A stretch of 64,000 bases of DNA from Rhodobacter sp. (GTDB lineage Bacteria > Pseudomonadota > Alphaproteobacteria > Rhodobacterales > Rhodobacteraceae): contig JAIXUH010000002.1 in NCBI GenBank assembly GCA_027484145.1, positions 806,001 to 870,000 of the forward strand. Reading direction: 5' to 3'. A program made the translations under genes and the position numbers. Positions 11,705 to 20,018 of this stretch are shown one piece after another. How positions within the stretch are numbered: the first letter of the stretch is position 1; each line of letters opens with the position of its first letter. Below the pieces are notes generated by a model. It was not told the origin of the DNA. It worked only from the letters and a program-made list of their open reading frames with translations, and made no database searches.

Positions 11705-14392
11705 TTACGCGGCTTTTCGGTCAAGCCGCAGTGGCACCGTCACCCGAAACGCCCCGCCGCCCTGCCCCGGCAGATAGGTAATGGTGCCACCCAGATTGGC
11801 CATCACCTCGCGGCAGATGGCAAGGCCAAGACCCGCCCCGCCCGCGCGGGTCTGATCTGACAGCCGCGCGAACTTTTCGAACACAAGCGCTTGGCTGACC
11901 TTCGGAATCCCGCTGCCATTGTCGATAAAGTCGATGGTCACCCGCCCCAAGCGCTGCCGCACGGCAATCTTCAGTTCCGGCGCCGTTGCATCGCAGTATT
12001 TTCGCGCGTTCGAGATGAGGTTAATGAACACCTGCGACAGCCGGTCGGCATCGGTGCGGATGAACAGGTTCTCCATCGGCAGATCGCGGGTGATGACAAA
12101 GTCGCGCTCGGGCTTGGTGTGGCTGGCCGAAGCAAGCGCGCGGTCGATCATCTGGCTCAGGTTTGCCAGCCCAAGGTTCAGCTGCACCGTGCCGTTTTCA
12201 AGCACGCTCAGATCCAGAAGATCATCCAGCAGGCGCGTCAGCCGCTTGGCCTCATCATGGATGATGCGGCCATAATTCGCCACCATCATGGGCGGCAAAT
12301 CGCCTTCGGTCAGAATCTCGGAAAACGCCCGGATCGAGGTCATCGGCGTGCGCAATTCATGGCTGATCTGGCTTAGGAACGCATCCTTTTGCACCGAAAG
12401 CTGGGTCAGCTTTTCATTGGCCTCGCGCAGTTGGCGCGCGGTGCGGGTCAACTCGCCCTGCTGGCTTTCCAGACGGGCGGAATACTCCATGATCTGCGCA
12501 GCCTCACTGGCCACGGCCATCAATTCTTCCACCGTCACCGTGGCCCGCCCGGCAAGCTGGCTCATCATCGCATGGGCCGTGGCCGCGCCCACCGACCCGG
12601 CCAGACGGCGTTCCAGCCGGGCCATGAATTCGGGCGTGGGGTCGGGCAGATAGCCGGCCTTGCCCTGCCCTTTCGCCTCGGCCTCGAAAAACGCCAGCGC
12701 GTCATCATCGCCCAGAATTCGCTGCGCCATGACCAGCAACTGCTCAGGCTCGGCGCGCCCGCGCGTCCAGCCCCGCGCGCCAGTGCCGGTGGCATCAAAC
12801 ACCCGTACAAAGGCCGCGCCCTGCATCCGTTCCACCGGGCCAGGAAAGGTCAGGATCGACCCGATCAGAAAGGTGGCGGTGTTCAGCACCAAGGACCAGA
12901 ACAGCGCATGCAGCAGCGGATCCATGCCATCAACCCAGAACATCGCCCGTGGCCGCAGCCATGACAGGCCAAAGGGACCATTGGCCAGAACCTGCCCGGA
13001 CAAGACCGCATCCGCCCCGAAAGATGGCAGAAACAGCGTATAGGCCCAGACCGCAAAGCCGACGCATAGCCCCAGCACCGCCCCCGCCCGCGTGGCCCCG
13101 CGCCAGAAGATGCCAAACACCATTGCCGGCAGAAACTGCACCACCCCGACAAAGGCGATCAGCCCGATGGCCGCCAGCGCCGTTGAACCGCCCGACATGC
13201 GGTAATAGGCATAGCCAAGCGCCAGCACCGCAACGATCGACAGCCGCCGCGACAACAGAACCAGACGGCGCACATCGCCCGACACCGCCTTGGCCGGCCG
13301 CAGCCGCAGCCAGACCGGCATCACCACATGGTTTGAAAGCATCGTGGCCAGCGCGATGGATTCGACGATCACCATCGACGTGGCCGAAGAAAACCCGCCC
13401 AGAAACGCCAGCATGGCAAGACCGCCCTGCCCTTCGGCCAAGGGCAGCGTCAGCACGAACATATCGGGGTTCGACCCCGCCGGCAGCCGTTCCAGCCCCA
13501 TCACCGCGATCGGCACGATGAACAGGCTCATCGCGAACAGATAGAGGGGAAAGGCCCATGACGCCGTCGCCAGATGCCGCTCATCGGCGTTTTCCACCAC
13601 CAGCACCTGAAACATGCGCGGCAGGCAAATGACCGCCGCCGCCGACACGAATATCAGCCCGGCCCAACGCCCCGGCTCCAACTGCCAGTCGGCGATGGGC
13701 GAGGCATGGATGCGCGCCACGATATCGGCCGGGCCATCCGCCATGCCCCAGACGACAAAGCCGCCCACCGCCAAAAGGGCCACCAGCTTGACCACCGCTT
13801 CCACCGCGATGGCTGTCACGATGCCATGGTGCTGTTCCTTGGCATCCAGATTGCGCGTGCCGAACAGGATGGTGAACAGCGCCAGCCCCGCTGCCACCCA
13901 GATCGCCGTCGCCCCCGTGCCGGGCCGGGCAAAGCCGTCGTCCGAAGGGCTGGCAAAGACGTCAAACGACAGGACCACCGATTGCAGTTGCAGCGCGATA
14001 TAGGGGGTGGCCGCAATCACCGCGATCACCGTCACGATCACGCCCAACAGGTTGGACTTGCCATAGCGCGACGAGATCAGGTCGGCGATGGATGTCACGC
14101 GCTGCTGCCGCCCGATCCGCACCAGCTTGCGCAACACCCACCACCACCCGATGAACACCAGCGTCGGGCCCAGATAGATCGTCAGAAACTCCAGCCCCGA
14201 CCGCGCGGCATAGCCCACAGCGCCATAAAACGTCCACGCGGTGCAATAGATTGACAGCGAAAGCGTGTAGACAAGGGGCGACCGCAGAATGCCCAACAGC
14301 CCCCGGTCGGCCCGCCGTTCCGCCGCCCAAGCCACACCGAACAGACAAATGACATAGGCCAGACAGGACAGGACAAGCACATTGAACGGCAT
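11705..14392 (-). CDS. SLC5-family sensor histidine kinase (transporter-like sensor, STAC, HisKA, HATPase)
   Basis: 895 residues. About residues 1-520 form a sodium:solute symporter-like membrane domain with twelve or so helices. Next comes a STAC-type linker (PEQLLVMAQRILGDDDALAFFEA... ERRLAGSVGAATAHAMMSQ), a coiled coil, HisKA with the phospho-acceptor in FLSQISHELRTPMTS (about residue 675) and a HATPase with INLISNARKY and GAGLGLAICREV. The layout matches CbrA/CrbS-type kinases, which sense amino acids, acetate or related carboxylates. No PAS and no C-terminal receiver are seen. The partner is probably the receiver-only protein encoded just upstream. The ligand is unknown. Confidence 0.9.
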   Translation of the reverse strand: MPFNVLVLSCLAYVICLFGVAWAAERRADRGLLGILRSPLVYTLSLSIYCTAWTFYGAVGYAARSGLEFLTIYLGPTLVFIGWWWVLRKLVRIGRQQRVTSIADLISSRYGKSNLLGVIVTVIAVIAATPYIALQLQSVVLSFDVFASPSDDGFARPGTGATAIWVAAGLALFTILFGTRNLDAKEQHHGIVTAIAVEAVVKLVALLAVGGFVVWGMADGPADIVARIHASPIADWQLEPGRWAGLIFVSAAAVICLPRMFQVLVVENADERHLATASWAFPLYLFAMSLFIVPIAVMGLERLPAGSNPDMFVLTLPLAEGQGGLAMLAFLGGFSSATSMVIVESIALATMLSNHVVMPVWLRLRPAKAVSGDVRRLVLLSRRLSIVAVLALGYAYYRMSGGSTALAAIGLIAFVGVVQFLPAMVFGIFWRGATRAGAVLGLCVGFAVWAYTLFLPSFGADAVLSGQVLANGPFGLSWLRPRAMFWVDGMDPLLHALFWSLVLNTATFLIGSILTFPGPVERMQGAAFVRVFDATGTGARGWTRGRAEPEQLLVMAQRILGDDDALAFFEAEAKGQGKAGYLPDPTPEFMARLERRLAGSVGAATAHAMMSQLAGRATVTVEELMAVASEAAQIMEYSARLESQQGELTRTARQLREANEKLTQLSVQKDAFLSQISHELRTPMTSIRAFSEILTEGDLPPMMVANYGRIIHDEAKRLTRLLDDLLDLSVLENGTVQLNLGLANLSQMIDRALASASHTKPERDFVITRDLPMENLFIRTDADRLSQVFINLISNARKYCDATAPELKIAVRQRLGRVTIDFIDNGSGIPKVSQALVFEKFARLSDQTRAGGAGLGLAICREVMANLGGTITYLPGQGGGAFRVTVPLRLDRKAA

Positions 14393-14401
14393 GCCGGCGC
14401 C

Positions 14402-14689
14402 CTACCTGCTGTCGTCGGGATCAAGGGCCGAGTCGGGGTCATCCTCATCCGACGGGGCCGAAAGCGTGCGCGAAATGACGGCGCACAGCACGATCAGCAC
14501 GGCCCAGCTTGCAAACAGGAAAATCCCGTCCGGCGCGGTATCGCGGGCCTCTGTTTCAGCCGGGGCCCACAGGATCGGCAGCAGGAACAGGAACGCGCCA
14601 AAGAACGGCAGCATCCGCGCGGCATCCCGCCGCCGCCGCAGCCGGTAACTGGCAGGCCGCAGGAACAGGGGCATGCGTGGCGCGGCCAT
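14402..14689 (-). CDS. Small membrane protein between response regulator and sensor kinase
   Basis: 95 residues with two predicted transmembrane segments (MLPFFGAFLFLLPILWAPA and GIFLFASWAVLIVLCAVI) flanking a short loop, a basic N-terminus (YRLRRRRDAAR) and an acidic tail (SDEDDPDSALDPDDS). The charge pattern suggests an N-in, C-in hairpin. I do not recognise the family. It starts 6 bases after the response regulator stop and ends 9 bases before the kinase start, so it is almost certainly co-translated and may assist the kinase. Confidence 0.75.
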   Translation of the reverse strand: MAAPRMPLFLRPASYRLRRRRDAARMLPFFGAFLFLLPILWAPAETEARDTAPDGIFLFASWAVLIVLCAVISRTLSAPSDEDDPDSALDPDDSR

Positions 14690-14695
14690 CTTGGC

Positions 14696-15064
14696 CTATC
14701 GCGCGGTCAGGGCGCGCACGGCGGCGCGCATGTCATCATTGGAAAACGGTTTGGTCATGAACCGGCTGACGCCTGCGCGCTCCGCCGCCTCGCGGTCGCG
14801 GCCCTGCCCTTTGGCCGTCAGCATCAGAACCGGCAGGTTATGCGTTTCGGGGTCTGCGCGCAAAGCAACCAGAATATCAAGCCCGCTGATCCCCGGCAGC
14901 ATCAGGTCCAAGATCACCAGATCAGGCCGATGCGCGCGCACATGATCCATGGCCGCCGACCCGTCAGTCAGGGCCGTCACATCGCAGCCATCGCGCGACA
15001 GGATAAAGCGGATCGCTTCGCTGATGTTCGGCTCGTCCTCGATCAGCAGCACTTGGCTGGACAT
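14696..15064 (-). CDS. Single-domain (receiver-only) response regulator
   Basis: 122 residues from ATG at 15064 (SSQVLLIEDEPNISEAIRFIL). The full receiver is present: acidic pair EDE, phospho-acceptor aspartate in PDLVILDLMLPG, threonine in VLMLTAKG and lysine in FMTKPFSN. No output domain follows, so signalling must go through protein-protein contact or phosphotransfer. It is encoded with the SLC5 kinase, its likely phosphodonor. The 15-residue extension in the ORF track (start 15109) is not needed. Confidence 0.9.
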   Translation of the reverse strand: MSSQVLLIEDEPNISEAIRFILSRDGCDVTALTDGSAAMDHVRAHRPDLVILDLMLPGISGLDILVALRADPETHNLPVLMLTAKGQGRDREAAERAGVSRFMTKPFSNDDMRAAVRALTAR

Positions 15065-15154
15065 CGGTTCTGGTTCCCCTCCCTCCGGTCTGTGCCGGGT
15101 TTGTCGCAACTATCCGGCCAATCGGGGCCGCTGTCAAAGGAACCGTGACAGGCA

Positions 15155-16447
15155 TCAGCCCACTTCCGGCAAAATCGATGGCTCGCGTCGCGCCGGACAT
15201 CCGCCGCGCGGGCAGATGCGGCAACTGGTGCCGACGCGATGCACCGGCGCCGCCACCACCGCGCCGGGGTCAAGGGGCAGCAGCAACATCCCCGCCTCGC
15301 GCAGGTCGGGGCCGGAAAAGCCGCGCGGCAGATGCACCTCGCAGATGGCAAGCGCCCGGAACCGCCGCGCGGCGCGGCCCGCCATTTCGACCACCGCTTC
15401 CATCGCGGCCATCGGGCGGCCAAGGGCTGCAAACAGCGGCCACAGCGGACAGGCCGTGCCAAAGCGCGGCAAGGCAAACCCCTCGACCGGCTTGCGAAAC
15501 AGCATGGTGCCCGAGGCATCGCACACCACCAGCCCCGCCCGCGACCCCGGCTGCAGGGCCATGCGCCGCATCACCGTCAGCACCGATACCCCTGCCGCCC
15601 GCGCAATCAGCGCAGGGTCCTGCGCCCAGTCCTGCGACAACTCTGCCAACCGCGCCTGTGGCAAGGCGGCCGCTTCGGCCTGCGCACGGGCCAGAAAGGC
15701 CCCGGCCATGGCGCGCGCATCGGCCGAGGCAAGCTGCGCCACTTCCTCTTGCAGCACCGTGGCACCATCGGGCGTCTCAACCTCGGCGACCTGCCAACCG
15801 CGCGCCGCCAGCCACGCCTCCATCTCTTCCTGCGGGGCGGCGACCGTTTGGTCGCGCAAGGCGTCAGAGCCATCCAGATAGGCCACCAGCGACTCGGCCC
15901 CGGCGGCAAGGCGTTCGCTGTCCTGATGCAGGTTGCGCAGGAACCGCGCCCGCCATTCCGGCGCGATCTCTTCGGTCTCGGCCAGAATCGCGGCGGTGGA
16001 CCGCACCGAGGACACCGACGACAACACCTCATGCAGCGAGGCCGACAAATGCGGGTCGTGGGTGATGCGGTCATTCAGGGCGGCAACGGCGTGCTCCAAC
16101 TGGCCCGACCGTCGGTGTTGCGCCACAACGACCGCCGCCCAACCGGGAAAGCGGCCAACGAAATCTTCGACCCGGTCAAGCTCGGGCGTGGCCTCGGCCA
16201 CAGCGGCGGCGGCGGCGCGTACCTCCTCGACCAAAGCCCCACCCGCGCCTTCGGCCAACGTTTCGGCGGCAACGCCCAGCACCATGGCCAGACGGTCCAG
16301 CGCCACCCCCCCAACCTTGCGGCGGTTATGTTCGATCAGGTTCAGATAGGGCGCCGAAAGACCCGCAGCCTGCGCCACATCAGACTGTTTCAACCCCAGC
16401 GCAAGCCGGCGTTCACGGATCAGCGTTCCGGTCAGGGCATTTGGCAT
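15155..16447 (-). CDS. XRE-family regulator of the ScfR (short-chain fatty acyl-CoA) type
   Basis: 430 residues from ATG at 16447. An N-terminal helix-turn-helix (IRERRLALGLKQSDVAQAAGLSAPYLNLIEHNRRKVGG) precedes a long sensor region ending in a cysteine-rich motif, HRVGTSCRICPRGGCPARREP, typical of ScfR proteins (PccR, RamB, PrpR relatives with a DUF2083-like end). Family members respond to acyl-CoA and control propionate, acetate or glyoxylate metabolism. A perfect inverted repeat lies in its own promoter, suggesting autoregulation. It is 90 bases upstream of the response regulator on the same strand. The 58-residue N-terminal extension in the ORF track is rejected. Confidence 0.87.
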   Translation of the reverse strand: MPNALTGTLIRERRLALGLKQSDVAQAAGLSAPYLNLIEHNRRKVGGVALDRLAMVLGVAAETLAEGAGGALVEEVRAAAAAVAEATPELDRVEDFVGRFPGWAAVVVAQHRRSGQLEHAVAALNDRITHDPHLSASLHEVLSSVSSVRSTAAILAETEEIAPEWRARFLRNLHQDSERLAAGAESLVAYLDGSDALRDQTVAAPQEEMEAWLAARGWQVAEVETPDGATVLQEEVAQLASADARAMAGAFLARAQAEAAALPQARLAELSQDWAQDPALIARAAGVSVLTVMRRMALQPGSRAGLVVCDASGTMLFRKPVEGFALPRFGTACPLWPLFAALGRPMAAMEAVVEMAGRAARRFRALAICEVHLPRGFSGPDLREAGMLLLPLDPGAVVAAPVHRVGTSCRICPRGGCPARREPSILPEVG

Positions 16448-16466
16448 GGTCAGGCCTCCATGCGGA

Positions 16467-16484
16467 TTTACACAAAGGTGTAAA
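16467..16484. promoter_or_regulatory. Inverted-repeat operator candidate before the ScfR-type gene
   Basis: Perfect 7-bp inverted repeat TTTACAC-AAAG-GTGTAAA, centred about 29 bases before the start codon. ScfR-family proteins (PccR, RamB, PrpR) bind short AT-edged palindromes in their own promoters. Binding by this protein is inferred from position only. Confidence 0.5.
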
Positions 16485-16511
16485 GTTTCCCACGTCTGAA
16501 AACAAGCGCCC

Positions 16512-17117
16512 CTAAGGGGCCAGAAGCCGCCGATACAGCGTTTCCAGAAACACCCCGGCTTCGGCATAGGGGTCATGGCCTGCGCCCAGCACCGCCTGCA
16601 CCTGCACATCAAAGTCGGCATAGTGCTGGGTCAGCGCCCAGATCGAAAAGATCAGGTGCACCGGGTCCAGCCGCGCAATCCGCCCCTCATCCATCCACAG
16701 GCGCAGCACACCCGCCTTTTCATCAACCAACCGCTTCAGATCACCCTCGATCGCCTCGCGCATGCGCGGCGCGCCTTGCAGGATCTCGTTAGCAAACAGT
16801 CGGCTTTCGCGCGGGTAATCGCGGCTCAGTTCCAGCTTGCGGCGGACATAGGCCATGATCTCGACCACCGGGTCGCCCCCCGCATCCATGTCACGCAGCG
16901 GATCAAGCCATGTGTCCAGCAATTGCGTCAAAAGCGTCTGATGGATGGCTTCCTTTGAGGCGAAGTAATACAGCAGGTTCGGCTTGGACAGGCCGGCACC
17001 ATCGGCAATCTGGTCCAGTGTTGCCCCGCGAAAGCCGTGGGCGGAAAACACATCCAGCGCCGCCTCCAGAATGGTTTCCGAGTTCTTTTGCTGGATGCGG
17101 GTCTTGGGTCTGGGCAT
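16512..17117 (-). CDS. rutR: TetR-family regulator, RutR-like (pyrimidine utilisation)
   Basis: 201 residues from ATG at 17117 (MPRPKTRIQQKNSETILEAALDVF). The helix-turn-helix GATLDQIADGAGLSKPNLLYYFASKEAIH and the C-terminal YcdC/RutR-type ligand domain (LDTWLDPLRDMDAGGDP, SRLFANEILQGAPRM) closely match RutR, which binds uracil or thymine and controls pyrimidine degradation. The divergent neighbour makes or uses beta-alanine, the end product of reductive uracil breakdown, which fits. The ORF-track start at 17273 extends over the intergenic operator and is rejected. The stop codon lies in a GCCCC-TAA-GGGGC hairpin. Confidence 0.87.
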   Translation of the reverse strand: MPRPKTRIQQKNSETILEAALDVFSAHGFRGATLDQIADGAGLSKPNLLYYFASKEAIHQTLLTQLLDTWLDPLRDMDAGGDPVVEIMAYVRRKLELSRDYPRESRLFANEILQGAPRMREAIEGDLKRLVDEKAGVLRLWMDEGRIARLDPVHLIFSIWALTQHYADFDVQVQAVLGAGHDPYAEAGVFLETLYRRLLAP

Positions 17118-17276
17118 CTTCGGCTTCCGGCATCCTGTCGTCTGGCACGCGGCCCAAGGTGGCGCAGAATTGGGCGCATTGCAAACGGTTGCCACGGTCC
17201 AGCGCCACGACGACCAACGCAGAGGCATAGCCACGGTGCTTGGCCTTGACTGGCCTTGCCGTGGTGATAGCAACTG

Positions 17277-17292
17277 TGGATCACCCGGTCAA
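17277..17292. promoter_or_regulatory. RutR operator candidate
   Basis: TTGACCGGGTGATCCA (complement strand) matches the RutR consensus TTGACCAnnTGGTCAA at 11 of 14 defined positions. It lies 51 bases before the aminotransferase start and upstream of rutR, so it could control both. Confidence 0.45.
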
Positions 17293-17342
17293 AACCCATT
17301 CGCAGGTGCCCGCCGCCCTGCCCCAGCAAGGAACCCCCGGCC

Positions 17343-18668
17343 ATGCCGCTGGACCGCAAAGCCCCGAACGACCTGAACGCCTTCTGGATGCCGTTTACCG
17401 CGAACCGGCAGTTCAAGAAGAACCCGCGCATGTTCGTGGGGGCCAAGGACATGCACTATACCACGTCCGATGGCCGTCAGGTGCTGGACGGCACAGCGGG
17501 CCTGTGGTGCTGCAACGCGGGCCATTGCCGCCCCAAGATCACCGAAGCCATCCAGAAACAGGCTGCTGAACTCGACTATGCGCCCGCCTTCCAGATGGGC
17601 CATCCGGTTGCCTTTGAACTGGCCAACCGCATCATCGAAATCGCGCCCAAGGGTATCGAGCATGTGTTTTACACCAACTCCGGCTCGGAAAGCGTTGAAA
17701 CGGCGCTGAAACTCGCCATCGCCTATCACCGCGCAAAGGGTCAGGCCAGCCGCACCCGCCTGATCGGGCGCGAACGTGGCTATCACGGCGTGAACTTCGG
17801 CGGCATTTCCGTGGGCGGCATCGTCAACAACCGCCGCCACTTTGGCACGCTTTTGAACGGCGTGGATCACCTGCCCCACACCCACCTGCCCGAGCAGAAC
17901 CGCTGGTCCAAGGGCCAGCCGGAACATGGCGCCTACCTTGCCGACGATCTGGAAAAGCTAGTGGCATTGCACGGCGCGGAAACCATCGCCGCCGTGATCG
18001 TGGAACCTGTTGCAGGCTCCACCGGTGTGATCCTGCCGCCGAAGGGCTATCTGGAAAAGCTGCGTGCGATCACCAAAAAGCACGGCATCCTGTTGATCTT
18101 TGATGAGGTCATCACCGGCTTTGGCCGCCTTGGCGCACCCTTTGCCGCGCAATACTTCGATGTGCTGCCCGACATGATGACCACCGCCAAGGGCCTGACC
18201 AATGGCGTCATCCCGATGGGCGCGGTGCTGACCACGGCAGATATCCACGATGCCTTCATGCAGGGCCCGGAAAACCTGATCGAGCTTTTCCACGGCTATA
18301 CCTATTCCGGCAACCCCATCGCATCCGCCGCCGGGATCGCCACCTTGGAAACCTACAAGGAAGAGGGCCTCTTCGAACGCGCCGCCGCCATTGCGCCCTA
18401 TTGGGAAGAGGCGCTGCATTCTCTGCGCTCCTCACGCCACGTGATTGATGTGCGCAACATGGGCCTGATCGGTGCGGTGGAGCTTGACCCGATTGCGGGC
18501 GAACCGACCAAGCGCGCCTTCAGTGCCTTCCTTGCGGCCTATGACCGGAACATCCTGATCCGCACCACGGGCGACATCATCGCCATGTCGCCGCCCCTGA
18601 TGATCGAAAAGCATCATATCGACACGCTGATCGGCACGCTGGCCGACGTGCTGGCGAAACTCGACTGA
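17343..18668 (+). CDS. Omega-amino acid (beta-alanine):pyruvate aminotransferase
   Basis: 441 residues, PLP-dependent class III aminotransferase; converts beta-alanine plus pyruvate to malonate semialdehyde plus alanine in characterised homologues. Motifs are FWMPFTANRQFKKNPRMF near the start, TNSGSESVETALKLA and RGYHGVNFGGISVGG (cofactor phosphate), LIFDEVITGFGRLG, and the PLP lysine in MMTTAKGLTNG. The start follows AAGGA. It diverges from rutR with a RutR-like site between them, consistent with use of beta-alanine from pyrimidine breakdown; other omega-amines are possible substrates. Confidence 0.92.
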   Translation: MPLDRKAPNDLNAFWMPFTANRQFKKNPRMFVGAKDMHYTTSDGRQVLDGTAGLWCCNAGHCRPKITEAIQKQAAELDYAPAFQMGHPVAFELANRIIEIAPKGIEHVFYTNSGSESVETALKLAIAYHRAKGQASRTRLIGRERGYHGVNFGGISVGGIVNNRRHFGTLLNGVDHLPHTHLPEQNRWSKGQPEHGAYLADDLEKLVALHGAETIAAVIVEPVAGSTGVILPPKGYLEKLRAITKKHGILLIFDEVITGFGRLGAPFAAQYFDVLPDMMTTAKGLTNGVIPMGAVLTTADIHDAFMQGPENLIELFHGYTYSGNPIASAAGIATLETYKEEGLFERAAAIAPYWEEALHSLRSSRHVIDVRNMGLIGAVELDPIAGEPTKRAFSAFLAAYDRNILIRTTGDIIAMSPPLMIEKHHIDTLIGTLADVLAKLD

Positions 18669-18679
18669 CGGCCGTTTTG

Positions 18680-18707
18680 CCCCCCGCCCTGTTCCGGGGC
18701 CGGGGGC
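18680..18707 (+). terminator. Intrinsic terminator after the aminotransferase gene
   Basis: GC-rich hairpin: GCCCCCGCCC pairs with GGGGCCGGGGGC across a short loop, followed by TTTC. It starts 12 bases after the stop codon. Confidence 0.65.
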
Positions 18708-18809
18708 TTTCGGCTTGCGAAATCGCGGGGCCAGATTCGCCAAACGGCTAGTCTGGCACCTGCTTTCCAGTTGTACTGGGCGCAGTGATTCCCGAAGCAG
18801 GAGATTGCC

Positions 18810-19865
18810 ATGCGCCGCCTGACCCTGACGATCATGCTTGCCGTTTCAGCCTTGATGCTGGCCCATCCCATGGTGCAAGCGCAGGATATCCGCACCGAAG
18901 CTGTCCGTTTCCCGGCCGGGTCCAGCGGCGCGCTGCTGTCGGGCCGCATCACGGGGCGCGATTCGGTGTCCTATACCCTTGCCGCCGAGGCGGGTCAGGT
19001 CATGAATGTGGCGCTGACCTCGGCCAATACCTCGCTTTACTTCAACGTCTACGAACCCGGCCGTGGCCCGGGTGACGAGGCGCTGGCCGTCAGCGAAATT
19101 GTCGGCCCTATGGTGCCAGACATGAACAAGTTTTCGGCGACGCTGCCCACTTCGGGCACCTACACCGTGTCCGTCTACCTTTACCGCAATGCCGCGCGTG
19201 ATGGGCAAACCGCCGACTACAGCCTTGATCTGTCGATCACAGGGGCGACCGGCGCCGTGGTCAAGGGCGACTTTGCCGATGGCATGGCGGGCGGGCCGGA
19301 TTTCTGGCAGGTGGCCACCGAAGGCGGGCAACTGATCATTCATGACGCACCGTCAACCGGCGCACCAAAGTTGGGCGCAGTCTGGAACGGCGATCCCCTG
19401 CGCAATCTTGGCTGTCGCGCCAGTGAAGGGCGCACGTGGTGCAACGTCGCAACCCTTGCCGATCCCGGCATCGAAGGCTGGGCCGCAGCCGAGTTTCTGG
19501 TCGAAGGCAATGGCATGGTCAGCGATGCGCCCGCCAATGCCGGCACCAGCGGCACGACGGATGCTTTGGTGCCGGGGACCGCGTTCAATGCCACCGGGCA
19601 AATCCCCTGCAGCATGGATGCCTTTAGCGGCAACTGCGATTTCGGCGTGGTGCGGGCAGGCAATGGCAATGGCTATGTCAGCATCACCCTGCCCGATGGT
19701 TCGGGTGCCACCATCTATTTCGAAGGCGGCAATGCGGCGTCCTATGACCTGTCAACTGGCGCATCAGATGCGGCGATGGGCGTCACCCGCGATGGCGACA
19801 CCAGTTTTGTCAGCATCGGCACCATGCAGTTCACCTTGCCCGATGCGGTCATCAACGGCGGCTGA
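18810..19865 (+). CDS. Secreted protein, paralogue of the 48.3-kb secreted SH3-like protein
   Basis: 351 residues with a clear Sec signal peptide (LTLTIMLAVSALMLAHPMVQAQ). Residues about 25-145 form a beta-rich domain (VRFPAGSSGALLSGRITGRDSVSYTLAAEAGQ... YTVSVYLYRNAARDGQTADYSLDL) of a type often seen in secreted inhibitor-like or PPC-like proteins. About 150-235 resemble a bacterial SH3 domain with CRASEGRTWCNV cysteines. About 240-351 are a unique C-terminal domain with a cysteine pair (IPCSMDAFSGNCDF). The first two domains align end to end with the protein at 48251-48925. Periplasmic or extracellular; function unknown. Confidence 0.8.
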   Translation: MRRLTLTIMLAVSALMLAHPMVQAQDIRTEAVRFPAGSSGALLSGRITGRDSVSYTLAAEAGQVMNVALTSANTSLYFNVYEPGRGPGDEALAVSEIVGPMVPDMNKFSATLPTSGTYTVSVYLYRNAARDGQTADYSLDLSITGATGAVVKGDFADGMAGGPDFWQVATEGGQLIIHDAPSTGAPKLGAVWNGDPLRNLGCRASEGRTWCNVATLADPGIEGWAAAEFLVEGNGMVSDAPANAGTSGTTDALVPGTAFNATGQIPCSMDAFSGNCDFGVVRAGNGNGYVSITLPDGSGATIYFEGGNAASYDLSTGASDAAMGVTRDGDTSFVSIGTMQFTLPDAVINGG

Positions 19866-19891
19866 GGCGGCGCATGTGCCGCGTCGGGAAA

Positions 19892-19939
19892 TGACGAATT
19901 TTCGTCAGGAACATCTGTCATTTTTCGTCAGGAATGACG
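19892..19939. promoter_or_regulatory. Tandem operator-like repeats upstream of the inositol operon
   Basis: Two copies of a near-19-bp unit begin at 19892 and 19916 (24-bp spacing), both ending TTTTCGTCAGGAA. The first contains the perfect inverted repeat TGACGAA-tt-TTCGTCA; the second is followed by CGTCA-ggaa-TGACG. Their position 80-130 bases before the first iol operon gene suggests a dimeric repressor binding twice. No regulator for the operon is in the window. Confidence 0.5.
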
Positions 19940-20018
19940 GATAGTGCGACGCGCCCCGTTGACCCGCGCCACGCTCTGACGCAGGGTCCGCGCAACCCGC
20001 AGCAGGGAGGCCGCGTCG

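Noticed and set aside
15239-16483. 414-residue plus-strand ORF
   Set aside because: Antisense of the ScfR-type regulator, which has clear domains and cysteine motif.
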